Shown one piece after another: positions 7,890-16,361 of a stretch of DNA of 64,000 nucleotides. The notes under the pieces were generated by a model, which was not told where the DNA came from, made no database searches, and saw only the letters and a program-made list of their open reading frames with translations. Origin of the DNA: Sediminitomix flava (GTDB taxonomy: Bacteria > Bacteroidota > Bacteroidia > Cytophagales > Flammeovirgaceae); contig NZ_QGDO01000001.1 of the NCBI RefSeq assembly GCF_003149185.1, positions 1,793,306 to 1,857,305 of the forward strand, in the 5' to 3' direction. The position numbers were made by a program, and so were the translations under genes. Within the stretch, counting starts at the first letter, position 1. Each line of letters begins with the position of its first letter.

Positions 7890-9182
7890 ATGGAAACATA
7901 CGCAAAAACCTTACTCTATGCGATACCTGGCTTTGTCATATTATTATTAATAGAGTTTGTTTACGGCTATTTCAAGGGTAAACAAACCTACAGAGCTATG
8001 GATACTATTGCGGGTCTTAGTGCCGGTATTAGTAACATTATTAAAAGTACATTAGGGCTTACAATCATGATCGTATCTTATGATTGGGTAGCTGAAAGAA
8101 TCTCAATATTTCAAATTGAGGACACGCTAACGGTTTATATTATTGGATTCATCTGTATCGATTTTGCAGGATATTGGGCACACAGGCTTAATCATACGAT
8201 TAACTACTTTTGGAATATACACCTAGTGCACCACAGTAGTGAAGAATTTAACCTTGCTTGTGCGCTTCGTCAGACCATTTCCAATATTTTCGGTTACTAC
8301 GGATTATTTCTAATTCCTGCGGCTCTTCTAGGAGTACCAGCAACCGTTATCGCTATTATTTCACCAATTCATCTTTTCCTTCAGTTTTGGTATCACACCA
8401 AGCATATACCTAAATTGGGTTGGTTGGAATACATCATCATTACTCCTTCACAACACCGAGTTCATCATGCAATTAATAAAGAATACCTTGATAAAAACCT
8501 TGGTCAAATCTTTTGTCTGTGGGATAGAATCTTTGGAACCTTCCAAGAAGAACTAGATGATGTTCCTCCTGTTTACGGCATCACGAGACCAGTGAATACA
8601 TGGAATCCTTTTAAAATCAACTTTTCTCATCTTTGGATTCTGATCAAAGATGCTTGGCATACAAATAATTATTGGGATAAACTGAGAATTTGGTTTATGC
8701 CTTTGGGCTGGCGCCCTTCCGACGTGATAGAAAAATTTCCTATTCCATATATTGAAGATCCTTATAACTTCGAAAAATACGAACCTCAATTGTCAAAAGG
8801 ACTCAGTCTTTGGTCTTGGGTACAATTTATCACTACACTTGTTCTGATGCTCTTTATGTTTGGCACTTTTGCTGAAATAGGATTTCCACAACTTTTCGTT
8901 TACGGAACATTCCTTTTCATTTCCATCTATGGTTATACCGCTATGATGGATAAAGATATTTCAGGAAACGTGGTAGAAATCTTAAGAGGTGTATCTGGAA
9001 TAAGCTACATCACTCTTTTTGAGGGTTGGTTTACTTTGGATAATTATGTAGCCTTTGGTTCAGAAATCATGTTAGCCTACTTTGCTTTGAGTATTTTTAT
9101 GGCTATTTATTTTTGGAAAGAAATCATTTATACTACTCCTCAAAAGAAGGATAAAATCGATCAATTGACTCCTCAAGTATAA
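7890..9182 (+). CDS. Sterol desaturase/fatty acid hydroxylase family protein
   Basis: A 430-residue membrane di-iron oxygenase. The histidine clusters are HRLNH (about residue 98), HLVHH (about 111) and HRVHH (about 190), with a further His pair between them (WYHTKH). Hydrophobic helices flank them. The C-terminal ~130 residues add about four more membrane helices, as in the alkylglycerol monooxygenase-like (TMEM195) branch. It should hydroxylate or desaturate a membrane lipid; the substrate is unknown. It is single-gene, with a terminator 10 bp after the stop. Confidence 0.9.
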   Translation: METYAKTLLYAIPGFVILLLIEFVYGYFKGKQTYRAMDTIAGLSAGISNIIKSTLGLTIMIVSYDWVAERISIFQIEDTLTVYIIGFICIDFAGYWAHRLNHTINYFWNIHLVHHSSEEFNLACALRQTISNIFGYYGLFLIPAALLGVPATVIAIISPIHLFLQFWYHTKHIPKLGWLEYIIITPSQHRVHHAINKEYLDKNLGQIFCLWDRIFGTFQEELDDVPPVYGITRPVNTWNPFKINFSHLWILIKDAWHTNNYWDKLRIWFMPLGWRPSDVIEKFPIPYIEDPYNFEKYEPQLSKGLSLWSWVQFITTLVLMLFMFGTFAEIGFPQLFVYGTFLFISIYGYTAMMDKDISGNVVEILRGVSGISYITLFEGWFTLDNYVAFGSEIMLAYFALSIFMAIYFWKEIIYTTPQKKDKIDQLTPQV

Positions 9183-9190
9183 AAAATAAT

Positions 9191-9227
9191 AAAGTCCTGT
9201 TACTGAAACGTAGCAGGACTTTTTTTA
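9191..9227. terminator. Terminator between convergent desaturase and DUF2141 genes
   Basis: Stem AAGTCCTG/CAGGACTT, 14-base loop, T-run on the plus strand. The minus-strand tail is A/T mixed, so action in that direction is weaker. Confidence 0.75.
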
Positions 9228-9662
9228 TTAAAAGACTTTATCGACCACTATATTTAGTTCTTTACTTTCAGCTTCTTCTAAACTGATTTTTGCCATTTCA
9301 TATTCTGGCCTTCCTATTTTAGGATAGTTACTTATTCCTATCGATTCTTTGGGTATTCCTATCCAGTTGGTATCTGCAAGTCCATTCTCATTCTCATCAT
9401 GAACTACGATGATCGCATAATTACCTTGTGGCAAACCATCAAAGTAGAAATAATGTTCTGCTCCTTTCAACTCCTCTTTTGCTTTACGAAAAGCTTTTTC
9501 ATGATCTCCAGGGAAACCATCTTCACCCTTAAATAATAAAATCAGAACATCTCCTTTCACACGTTCGTAACCTGTGGTCTTCACAGTTAGTTTACCTTCG
9601 GTAGATTGCCCTTTTGCTATAAAAGGAAGTAAGAAAGTAAGTACAAAAAGAAATCTATACAT
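9228..9662 (-). CDS. DUF2141 domain secreted protein
   Basis: A 144-residue protein with a cleavable signal peptide (MYRFLFVLTFLLPFIAKGQS). The mature part is a DUF2141 beta-sandwich: GDVLILLF, the FDGLPQGNYAIIVVHDENENG core, then WIGIPKESIGISNYP. Such proteins are widespread in Bacteroidota envelopes, often near outer-membrane or polysaccharide genes, and their function is unknown. The conserved DxNxNG stretch looks like a calcium loop. Transcribed alone. Confidence 0.88.
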   Translation of the reverse strand: MYRFLFVLTFLLPFIAKGQSTEGKLTVKTTGYERVKGDVLILLFKGEDGFPGDHEKAFRKAKEELKGAEHYFYFDGLPQGNYAIIVVHDENENGLADTNWIGIPKESIGISNYPKIGRPEYEMAKISLEEAESKELNIVVDKVF

Positions 9663-10024
9663 GGTTCTTATCTAAGTTGTTTATTCTCTATAATGACCAC
9701 TTTGAAGTCAGAAAGTTTAAACAATATAGAAATACAGCTTCTTTTATATCTTTCGATTCCATGCTAAGAATTACATTTATCATAAAATCACAAAAAACAT
9801 CGAGAATACTTTCAATAACCTCATGATCGTCTATCAACTGTTTTTTCCTAATCTTTAAAAAAATCAAAAAGAGCTTTATTACAAGGAATTAAGGCTTCTG
9901 AAATTGATTCTTTTCATAAAATTGAAAGTGATACCTACTGAATAAAAATCACTACAAATGTGAATGAATTTCTGAATCATTTATTCAATTCCGACCTTAT
10001 TCCTTGATTTGAAAAATTGGATCG
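9663..10024. other. Divergent intergenic region, no gene seen
   Basis: AT-rich sequence between the DUF2141 gene (left) and the AraC gene (right). I found no ORF of note, no consensus promoter and no strong hairpin. Confidence 0.5.
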
Positions 10025-10867
10025 ATGGATGCTATCAAAACCTTATGCTTAAAGACTTTCTTAGATGAATCTGAAGATGGATTTCATTTGGCTCGTACAA
10101 ATCTCGAAAATGAGGAAGACTTGTATATGCACACCCATCATGATTTTTCAGAATTCTTTGTGATCACATCGGGAGAAGGAATTCACTCGATCAATGGCGA
10201 TGAAGTGCTGATCTATGAAGGAAGTTTTTGTTTTATCAGAGCATCAGACACGCATTGTTTTATTCCCGATGCAAAGAAAGGATTAGTGATCACCAATCTT
10301 GCAATCTCAAATAAGACAATCCGTCATTATGAAGAGCGATATTTTGCTTCTCAGAAAAAATATTGGACAGAAGATACCGCCCAACCTTACTTTGGTGTGT
10401 TAAGTACTCCCGACTTAAATGAAATTGTATCCCGATTCGATATTCTTTTTGATAAACCTAAAAATGCCATCAACCTAGACTTGTTCATTCTTCATTTGTT
10501 TGATGTACTCAACAAAACGGTTCCTTCTGACCAAGGAATCCCTTTTTGGTTGAGCAATGCCATTGAGCAATTCAGAAAACCAAAAAATTTAAAGCTAGGC
10601 AAAACTAAGTTCTTAGAGCTTTGCGAACGCTCATCTGACCATGTAAATCGGGTGCTTCAGAAATACTTTAACAAAACACTCACGGAGGTAATTAATGCTG
10701 AAAGACTCTCTTTTACAGCAAAACAACTCACGATGACCAACGCTCCACTCAAGGTTATTTATACAAATGCAGGTTATAGCAATCACAGTTATTTCTTCCG
10801 AATATTCAAGAAAAAATACGGGCTTACTCCTTTAGAATATCGCTCAAAGAATCATAAGATTTTCTAA
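10025..10867 (+). CDS. AraC family transcriptional regulator with cupin sensor
   Basis: A 280-residue regulator. The N-terminal ~100 residues are a cupin (HTHHDFSEFFVITSGEGIHSING, then FIRASDTHCFIPD), close in style to ChbR-like sugar regulators. The last ~100 residues hold two helix-turn-helix motifs typical of AraC, including NAERLSFTAKQLTMTNAPLKVIY and GYSNHSYFFRIFKKKYGLTPLEYR. It probably binds a small sugar ligand and controls nearby carbohydrate genes. The convergent GH47 gene is the obvious candidate target. Confidence 0.9.
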   Translation: MDAIKTLCLKTFLDESEDGFHLARTNLENEEDLYMHTHHDFSEFFVITSGEGIHSINGDEVLIYEGSFCFIRASDTHCFIPDAKKGLVITNLAISNKTIRHYEERYFASQKKYWTEDTAQPYFGVLSTPDLNEIVSRFDILFDKPKNAINLDLFILHLFDVLNKTVPSDQGIPFWLSNAIEQFRKPKNLKLGKTKFLELCERSSDHVNRVLQKYFNKTLTEVINAERLSFTAKQLTMTNAPLKVIYTNAGYSNHSYFFRIFKKKYGLTPLEYRSKNHKIF

Positions 10868-10870
10868 AGA

Positions 10871-10903
10871 AAAAAGCACCTGTTAGCTCAGCCAACAGAT
10901 GCT
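10871..10903 (-). terminator. Terminator after the GH47 gene
   Basis: Imperfect ten-base-pair stem AGCACCTGTT/AACAGATGCT. On the minus strand it is followed by six Ts, so it ends the GH47 transcript. Confidence 0.7.
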
Positions 10904-10935
10904 CATTTATGATTTGATAATTGCTTATTTTCAGT

Positions 10936-12336
10936 CTATTTCAAGCCTACTTTATTTCCTTTCCAGCCTTCATCCCAAGTATTTTTGAATGGGTGAGCTT
11001 CAGTATTTAAGACATACTTTTCAAAGTCAAATACTTCTTCTGGCGCAAAGAACAAGTAACAGTATTTCATGGTTTCAGCAAAGAAGAAACTCTCTAGTGT
11101 ATCCCACTTTTCTTTGGTTGTGACATCGCTAAGTTGTACGTAACCATTTTCTACCTGACAGTATTTCTCAATGCTTTCAAACATATGTTTTCCTTGCTCA
11201 TAATATTGGTCATCGCCTGTTGCTTTCCAAGTATAATACGTTGACTCGATAGCTTCCGGACGGATCATGTAATACTTACTATCCTCAAATGGCTGCATTG
11301 TTTCATAGTCAATTGCTTCTGGCTCGATATCGTAAAGGTTCCACATTTTGTAGATAGAAGCTTGCAGTTTTTCAGCTCTCTCCGTATCTCCATCCAACAC
11401 ATAACATAGGTTCCAGAAGCAGTCCAAAGCTCCGAATCTGCTTAAGATACGTTCGCCAGTATTCATATCAGCCCAACCAATCCAGTATCCGTTCTCGGTT
11501 TCTTCTGCCAAGTGCGTATCAACTGCTTTGCGAGATACATCCCACATTTCCTTCAAGTCTTCGTCACCAAATAGCAAATAACCTTTCAACAAGTATTCGT
11601 AGTAAGCATCAATTCCGCCAGAAATATGTGCGCGAGTATCCTGCCACTCTCCTGTATCACAGTTGATCCAAGACCCCAAAAGTCCTGTTTTTCCTCTACG
11701 CTCATACATGGCCACAACGCCTCTTTTACAAAGTTCATAATACTTCGGGTCTCCCGTAAGTTTACTCAACATTCCATACTCCAAAAGCATAGAACCAACC
11801 TCACAAGGGTTTGTACCATTTCCGCTTATTTCACCAGTTCTAAGGTTTACCAAACGGTAAGGGATTCCGGTTGGTGTATCAAACACAGGAATCATTCGAT
11901 CTCCAAGGTCTTTTGCCAATTCTAAGAATCTTGGATCACCATCTAGTTGATAAGAAGAAAGCAAGCCTCCAAGCAGACGAATCGCTATTTCGAACTGTTG
12001 TACTTCAAAATCTTTATCGAAATCTAGCTTTGAGAAAATCAGTTCTTTATTTTCTGTCATTTCCTCTTCCAAGCCCATTAAATACATTGTACTAAAGGCA
12101 TCGACTGGCGTCATCAGCAACGACTCTGCATACCAATTGTGATTTCCTTTTTTGATTGGGTTAACCGCATCTTCTCCCCATGCATAATCTTTATAGGCTG
12201 TCCATCCTTTTTTGAATGCAGTTTTTACTCTTTCCTGATAAATTTCTTTTTCCTTATCCGCTTTATTTTGTGCTTTACATGATATTAAGTTTCCTAAAAG
12301 GAATAACATCATCAATGTGCTTATCGCTGGTTTCAT
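10936..12336 (-). CDS. Glycoside hydrolase family 47 protein (class I alpha-1,2-mannosidase-like), lipoprotein
   Basis: A 466-residue protein with a lipoprotein signal (hydrophobic stretch then LISCKAQ, lipid-anchored Cys at residue 20). The family signature is clear: VDAFSTMYLMGL near residue 77, FEVQQFEIAIRLLGGLLSSYQLDGD near 110, RPEAIESTYYTWKATGD near 360 and NTEAHPF near 447, whose Thr binds the catalytic calcium in GH47 enzymes. These inverting enzymes cut alpha-1,2-linked mannose. The family is mainly eukaryotic, with a minority of bacterial members. Location and lipid anchor suggest surface or periplasmic trimming of mannose-rich glycans. A TTG-N20-TATCTTTG promoter stands upstream. 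The gene is not in a SusC/SusD locus. Confidence 0.88.
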   Translation of the reverse strand: MKPAISTLMMLFLLGNLISCKAQNKADKEKEIYQERVKTAFKKGWTAYKDYAWGEDAVNPIKKGNHNWYAESLLMTPVDAFSTMYLMGLEEEMTENKELIFSKLDFDKDFEVQQFEIAIRLLGGLLSSYQLDGDPRFLELAKDLGDRMIPVFDTPTGIPYRLVNLRTGEISGNGTNPCEVGSMLLEYGMLSKLTGDPKYYELCKRGVVAMYERRGKTGLLGSWINCDTGEWQDTRAHISGGIDAYYEYLLKGYLLFGDEDLKEMWDVSRKAVDTHLAEETENGYWIGWADMNTGERILSRFGALDCFWNLCYVLDGDTERAEKLQASIYKMWNLYDIEPEAIDYETMQPFEDSKYYMIRPEAIESTYYTWKATGDDQYYEQGKHMFESIEKYCQVENGYVQLSDVTTKEKWDTLESFFFAETMKYCYLFFAPEEVFDFEKYVLNTEAHPFKNTWDEGWKGNKVGLK

Positions 12337-12375
12337 CTGTTTATTGTTTATTGTACACTAATCATTTCCACATCA

Positions 12376-12406
12376 CAAAGATAGAATTGGGTTTTCCTTG
12401 GATCAA
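12376..12406 (-). promoter_or_regulatory. Promoter of the GH47 gene
   Basis: Minus strand TTG (12406-12404), 20-bp spacer, TATCTTTG (12383-12376), about 40 bp before the start codon. Three related short words (TGTACACTAA, TGTACTCTAA, TGTACTAAAA at 12352, 12415 and 12439) surround it and could be AraC-type sites. Confidence 0.6.
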
Positions 12407-12555
12407 TTCAGAATTGTACTCTAAAAAACAGAAATAGTGTACTAAAACGACATTTTGAGATTTTCTAAAAAATAGAATTTTCTCATTTGGATTTTATTAA
12501 AAAATATTGGAAAATAAATGTATTGAAAGCTGGTTTTGGGAAATATTTAGGCAAT

Positions 12556-12586
12556 AAAAAAGCCGAACCCTAAGGCTCGGCTTTTT
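12556..12586 (-). terminator. Terminator after the bL25 gene
   Basis: Ten-base-pair stem AAAAAGCCGA/TCGGCTTTTT with T-run on the minus strand, about 30 bp downstream of the rplY stop; the symmetric ends allow action both ways. Confidence 0.8.
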
Positions 12587-12614
12587 AATATCTTCAAACC
12601 AAAAAAGAGTAAGA

Positions 12615-13187
12615 TTACTCTCCTTTTGATTGAGCAGATTTCAACGCTCTTGGGATAGCGATTGAAGCTACTGTTACTGAAGAGTTATAAAGGATTTCGT
12701 AATCTTTCGCTTCGATATCACCGATACGAACTGATTTACCCAATTCCAAACCTTCAATAGAAACCTCAACGTTCTCAGGCATGTTCGCTGGTAAAGCTTT
12801 AACTTTGATTTTTCTAAGTTTAGAAACCAATTTACCACCGACCATAAGACCAGGTGAAGAACCTACGAATTTCACAGGAACTTCCATTTTCACAGCTTTG
12901 TCATCTTTCAATTCCAAGAAGTCAGCGTGCAACAACACGTCTGATACTGGGTGGAATTGTACGTCTTGAAGAACAGCTTTCTTGATAGTTCCTTCAATGT
13001 TCAACTCTACGAAACATACTTCTGGAGTATAAACGATGTCACGGAACAAAATCATTGGTGCAGCAAAGTGGATTGTTTCCTCTCCTCCGTACAATACACA
13101 TGGAGCAAGACCTTCAAGTCTCAATCTTTTAGCGTATGATTTTCCTAGGTCCTCTCTTTTGAAACCTACTACTTCTACAGTTTTCAT
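12615..13187 (-). CDS. rplY: 50S ribosomal protein L25/general stress protein Ctc
   Basis: A 190-residue two-domain bL25 (CTC form). The N-terminal 5S rRNA-binding domain begins VEVVGFKREDLGKSYAKRLR and contains CVLYGG; the C-terminal TL5/CTC domain contains VPVKFVGSSPGLMVGGKL and LPANMPENVEVSIEGLELGKSVRI. It binds 5S rRNA in the large subunit. In many Bacteroidota the prs gene stands just upstream; here it does not, and instead there is a ~310-bp leader with a GC-rich block. Confidence 0.95.
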   Translation of the reverse strand: MKTVEVVGFKREDLGKSYAKRLRLEGLAPCVLYGGEETIHFAAPMILFRDIVYTPEVCFVELNIEGTIKKAVLQDVQFHPVSDVLLHADFLELKDDKAVKMEVPVKFVGSSPGLMVGGKLVSKLRKIKVKALPANMPENVEVSIEGLELGKSVRIGDIEAKDYEILYNSSVTVASIAIPRALKSAQSKGE

Positions 13188-13498
13188 TTCTCTAATTAAT
13201 TAGAAAGATATAACATGTTTTTAATTATGGTACTTGGTCATTTCTGACCCCATCCCAGACATGTATCTTTGGATAGTCTACGGTCTCCCCCGCGGAGGAT
13301 GTCGTAAAAAGCGTCGGCAAATATCGGAAATTTTTCTCCAAATCCCAATATTATTTTCAGTACAAACTGTAAATCAATGTAAAGCAAGATGAATCCAAAT
13401 AAGTTTATTTCCTCCTTCACCTCAAAAACCTGTATTTTTAGCTGTACAGTTTGTAACTTCTTTCAAGAAATTCTCTTAAATGACCATTTAAAATAAAC
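13188..13498. other. Divergent region before rplY with a GC-rich structured block
   Basis: Most of the region is AT-rich, but 13236-13319 is clearly richer in G and C. That block holds the hairpin GGTCA-TTTC-TGACC (13236-13249) and a CTCC...GGAG pairing (13284-13297). On the minus strand it would be the 5' leader of rplY. A 60-codon frame crosses it but looks non-coding. It may be a structured ribosomal-protein leader or a fragment of an intergenic repeat or mobile element; the sequence alone does not decide. Confidence 0.4.
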
Positions 13499-14176
13499 AT
13501 GCAAAAAATAGCTGTTATCACAGGAGCTAATAGAGGTATTGGCAAACAAATATGTCTCGAATTAGCTCAACAAGGGTTTAAAGTATTTGCAGGAATGCGA
13601 AAACTTGAAAACTCGCCCCAAGAATTCAATGATTTAGATATTACTCCTTCTCTACTAGATGTAACCGACGTGGCAAGTGTAGATGCTTTTGCTACAGAAC
13701 TAGGTAAACAAGCAAGTCACATCGATGTTCTGATCAACAATGCCGGAGTAATGGGTACAAAAGCTCTGGCTGATTTTGATTTGGAAGAAATCAGATGGGT
13801 TATGGAAACTAACTTTTTCGGACCTATTCAAATGACTAAGGCAATGATTCCATTTCTTAAAAAAAGTAGTGATGCAAGAATTATCAATATTTCAAGCGAA
13901 ATGGGAGCTTTCGGTTCCCTGCCGATAGGAGGTTATGGAGCATACCGTATGTCCAAAACTTCACTCAATAGTTTTACAGCAATTCTCTCTTCTGAATTGG
14001 AAAAACACAATATCAAAGTAAATTCAATGTGCCCGACTTGGGTCAAGACTGGGATGGGTGGAGATGCTGCCCCTGGAAGTGTTGAAGAAGGTGCTGATAC
14101 GGCTATTTGGCTTGCGACTGCTAGTGCAATCCCAAACGGGAAGTTCTTACAGAAACGTTCTGAAATAAACTGGTAA
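13499..14176 (+). CDS. SDR family oxidoreductase (carbonyl reductase-like)
   Basis: A 225-residue short-chain dehydrogenase. TGANRGIG near residue 8, NNAGVMG near 80, the Ser in IINISSEMGAF near 128 and YRMSK with catalytic Tyr/Lys near 145. The GxNRGIG form and NSMCPTWVKTGMGG resemble carbonyl-reductase-like SDRs that use NADPH. It is slightly short at the C-terminus compared with classical SDRs (~250). Single gene with a strong shared terminator. Confidence 0.9.
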   Translation: MQKIAVITGANRGIGKQICLELAQQGFKVFAGMRKLENSPQEFNDLDITPSLLDVTDVASVDAFATELGKQASHIDVLINNAGVMGTKALADFDLEEIRWVMETNFFGPIQMTKAMIPFLKKSSDARIINISSEMGAFGSLPIGGYGAYRMSKTSLNSFTAILSSELEKHNIKVNSMCPTWVKTGMGGDAAPGSVEEGADTAIWLATASAIPNGKFLQKRSEINW

Positions 14177-14180
14177 ACTA

Positions 14181-14214
14181 AAAAATCCCTAACAGAATGA
14201 TCTGTTAGGGATTT
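14181..14214. terminator. Bidirectional terminator between SDR and rpiB
   Basis: Perfect 14-base-pair stem (14183-14196 with 14201-14214) around a four-base loop, symmetric between two convergent genes. Confidence 0.85.
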
Positions 14215-14235
14215 AATCACAACTTATGAAGTTGC

Positions 14236-14667
14236 TTATTTACAAGCGATTTTATTCACTCTGTTTTCATGTCTTCCACCTTCAAATTCTGTAGAAACGA
14301 AGATGTCTACCAATGAAACTGCGTATTCTACTGCAATAAATCTTGCAGGAAGCGCAATTACGTTTGCATTGTTGTGCTGACGAGTAAGTGCGGCTACTTC
14401 AGAGTTCCAGCAAAGACCAGCTCTGATTCCTTGGTGCTTGTTTGCTACCATAGAAACACCTTCACCACTACCACAGATTATAACTCCCAATTCGTTGTCA
14501 CCTGCTTCAATACTATCAGCTAGTGGGTGCACATAATCAGGATAATCACAAGATTCTTCACTGTAAGGACCAAAATCTTTCACTTCATGTCCTTGTGCTT
14601 CCAAATGTGCTTTAATCACTTCTTTATAGGCATAACCTGCGTGATCGCCTCCGATTGCAATTTTCAT
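14236..14667 (-). CDS. rpiB: Ribose 5-phosphate isomerase B
   Basis: A 143-residue RpiB/LacAB family enzyme. It begins MKIAIGGDHAGYAYKE, with the conserved DHAG phosphate/ring-opening motif. The active-site region is IICGSGEGVSMVANK, with the catalytic Cys, and RHNNANVIALPAR-type residues follow (RQHNNANVIALPARF). It interconverts ribose 5-phosphate and ribulose 5-phosphate in the pentose phosphate pathway. It stands alone, converging on an SDR gene. Confidence 0.95.
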   Translation of the reverse strand: MKIAIGGDHAGYAYKEVIKAHLEAQGHEVKDFGPYSEESCDYPDYVHPLADSIEAGDNELGVIICGSGEGVSMVANKHQGIRAGLCWNSEVAALTRQHNNANVIALPARFIAVEYAVSLVDIFVSTEFEGGRHENRVNKIACK

Positions 14668-14733
14668 AATTTATATCAAAATGTTATGATTCTACTGCAA
14701 ATATCGGAAGCCCTTCAGAGAAAGAAAAGAATT

Positions 14734-15969
14734 CTATTGAGAAGCTGTCGTTTCTTTTACCTTATCCACAAATAATTCACTTAAAAGCACTTCCACGTGA
14801 TCTTGCACAACTCTTCTTTCCATGTAATTCTCTACTACTCGTTGTGCATTTTTCCCAATTTGAGTTCTGAACTCTCGATCAGCCAGTGCTTTTGTCACTT
14901 TTTCTTTGATGACAGCTGTATCATTACTTTGATTCAGATAAAAAACTTCCTTTTCATCTGTAAACCAGTTTCTCACCTCTGTACTATCTTGACACAACAC
15001 AGGACGTCCTGTGGCTAAAAGCTTGAGTAGTCCAGATGAAATTCCTGAACGATACATATCTTCGGTACGAGAGGTAATCAGTAAATCTGACTTTGAAAAA
15101 TAGTGCTTCAGCTCTGAAAGATTCACATTATTAACCACCTCAACTTGTCTGTTCACACCTCTTGAGTGAGCCTCATTTAAAAACCATTCCTCCGTTTCTT
15201 TTGATTGATTTGATTGTGTGATTGCTGAAAAACGAATTTTCTGTCCTTCTGCATTCAATTCAGTCAAAACTTCAAGGATATTATTCAAGAAATTCCGATC
15301 ATTTAATTCTCCCAAGAAAGTAAGAATTGGAATTTCATTATAGTTAAGAATATTAGAACAATCCCATTTGCGTACCTCAATAGATCGAGGTAATAAAGTG
15401 ATAGGAACTTTCCCTTGAGTAAGAATACTATACTTGCCTCTCAAATAATAAGATGTTACGACAATCTGATCAGCCTTTTTTGCCAATTTTTTATCCGTCA
15501 ACTGATCATCTGTATATTTCAAATGTTCATGTAGGCCTTTCCCTTTTGTTCTCTCTTCTACATAAGACTGCACTGTTTTCACCTTCAACTTGGTTGCCAA
15601 ACGCGTAAGCGGATACATCAAGTGCGCTGCCGATTGGTTTATCCAAAGTAAATCAATTGGTTTTTCTGCATGAAGTTCTTTGATACGCTTTATAAGCTGC
15701 CTTACAGCCCCAAGTTTATTCGTATAAAAAGAAAATCCACTTGGTCTTTCCTCAGGTCCTGTAACCAATTCGACTGGTACACCAAAAAACGTAGAATGCT
15801 TATCAGCCAACTGGCTTGGTATTTTTTTGGTATTTGAATGTTCCAATAAAGCTTGAACATCATGTCCGACTTCCTTTAATCTTGCAGAAAGATTTCGAAA
15901 TCGTTCTAAATAGTTAGTTCCTTCAGCTAAGTCTGTTGAGGTAATGAAAACAATATTGAGATTTTTCAT
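14734..15969 (-). CDS. Glycosyltransferase (GT-B fold, family 4-like)
   Basis: A 411-residue GT-B glycosyltransferase. The N-terminal Rossmann domain begins NIVFITSTDLAEGTNYLERF. The C-terminal domain carries LTFLGELNDRNFLNNILEVL and the donor-binding stretch SRTEDMYRSGISSGLLKLLATGRPVLC, where family 4 enzymes have EGxPxxxxEAMA-type motifs. It lacks membrane segments. Donor and acceptor cannot be read. It is separated from the second glycosyltransferase by ~390 bp and a terminator, so they are separate transcripts on the same strand. Confidence 0.85.
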   Translation of the reverse strand: MKNLNIVFITSTDLAEGTNYLERFRNLSARLKEVGHDVQALLEHSNTKKIPSQLADKHSTFFGVPVELVTGPEERPSGFSFYTNKLGAVRQLIKRIKELHAEKPIDLLWINQSAAHLMYPLTRLATKLKVKTVQSYVEERTKGKGLHEHLKYTDDQLTDKKLAKKADQIVVTSYYLRGKYSILTQGKVPITLLPRSIEVRKWDCSNILNYNEIPILTFLGELNDRNFLNNILEVLTELNAEGQKIRFSAITQSNQSKETEEWFLNEAHSRGVNRQVEVVNNVNLSELKHYFSKSDLLITSRTEDMYRSGISSGLLKLLATGRPVLCQDSTEVRNWFTDEKEVFYLNQSNDTAVIKEKVTKALADREFRTQIGKNAQRVVENYMERRVVQDHVEVLLSELFVDKVKETTASQ

Positions 15970-16298
15970 AAAAAATATGACGGCTTATGTATTGAGTAGA
16001 GAAAGATGCTATTTCACTTTTGTGTTGAGAGTAGTAAGGTAAAAATAGTGGAAATAGTATGCTCTACACCCTAGTTGGTAATAGTCCTACAGTACTTTAT
16101 GTGTTGTATAGTTTCTAGCTACTTACTCAAATCTTAAATCACTTTAATCTTCTTGTAAATATTTGTGCAGAAATATAAGAAAATCACAAATTTATCTCTA
16201 TTTAAAGAGGTGTAAATCTGATGGATTAAGTCAAAAAATGCAAAATATATCAGTTTTATTCTTGATTTAATACCATAACAATGTGTGAAATAGTACAT
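15970..16298 (-). other. Intergenic region between two glycosyltransferase genes
   Basis: AT-rich and without a supported ORF, RNA gene or consensus promoter. It probably contains the promoter of the family 4-like glycosyltransferase. Confidence 0.4.
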
Positions 16299-16333
16299 AA
16301 AAAAAGTCTTCAAACCTTAAGCTTGAAGACTTT
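16299..16333 (-). terminator. Terminator after the family 2 glycosyltransferase
   Basis: Eleven-base-pair stem AAAGTCTTCAA/TTGAAGACTTT, with a seven-T run on the minus strand. Confidence 0.85.
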
Positions 16334-16361
16334 CTTAAATATCACTTTTTACAGATCTATT

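Noticed and set aside
13238..13420. A 60-codon minus-strand frame upstream of rplY
   Set aside because: Its first half is AT-rich filler and its second half runs through a GC-rich hairpin block; no promoter or family support. Treated as leader or repeat sequence.
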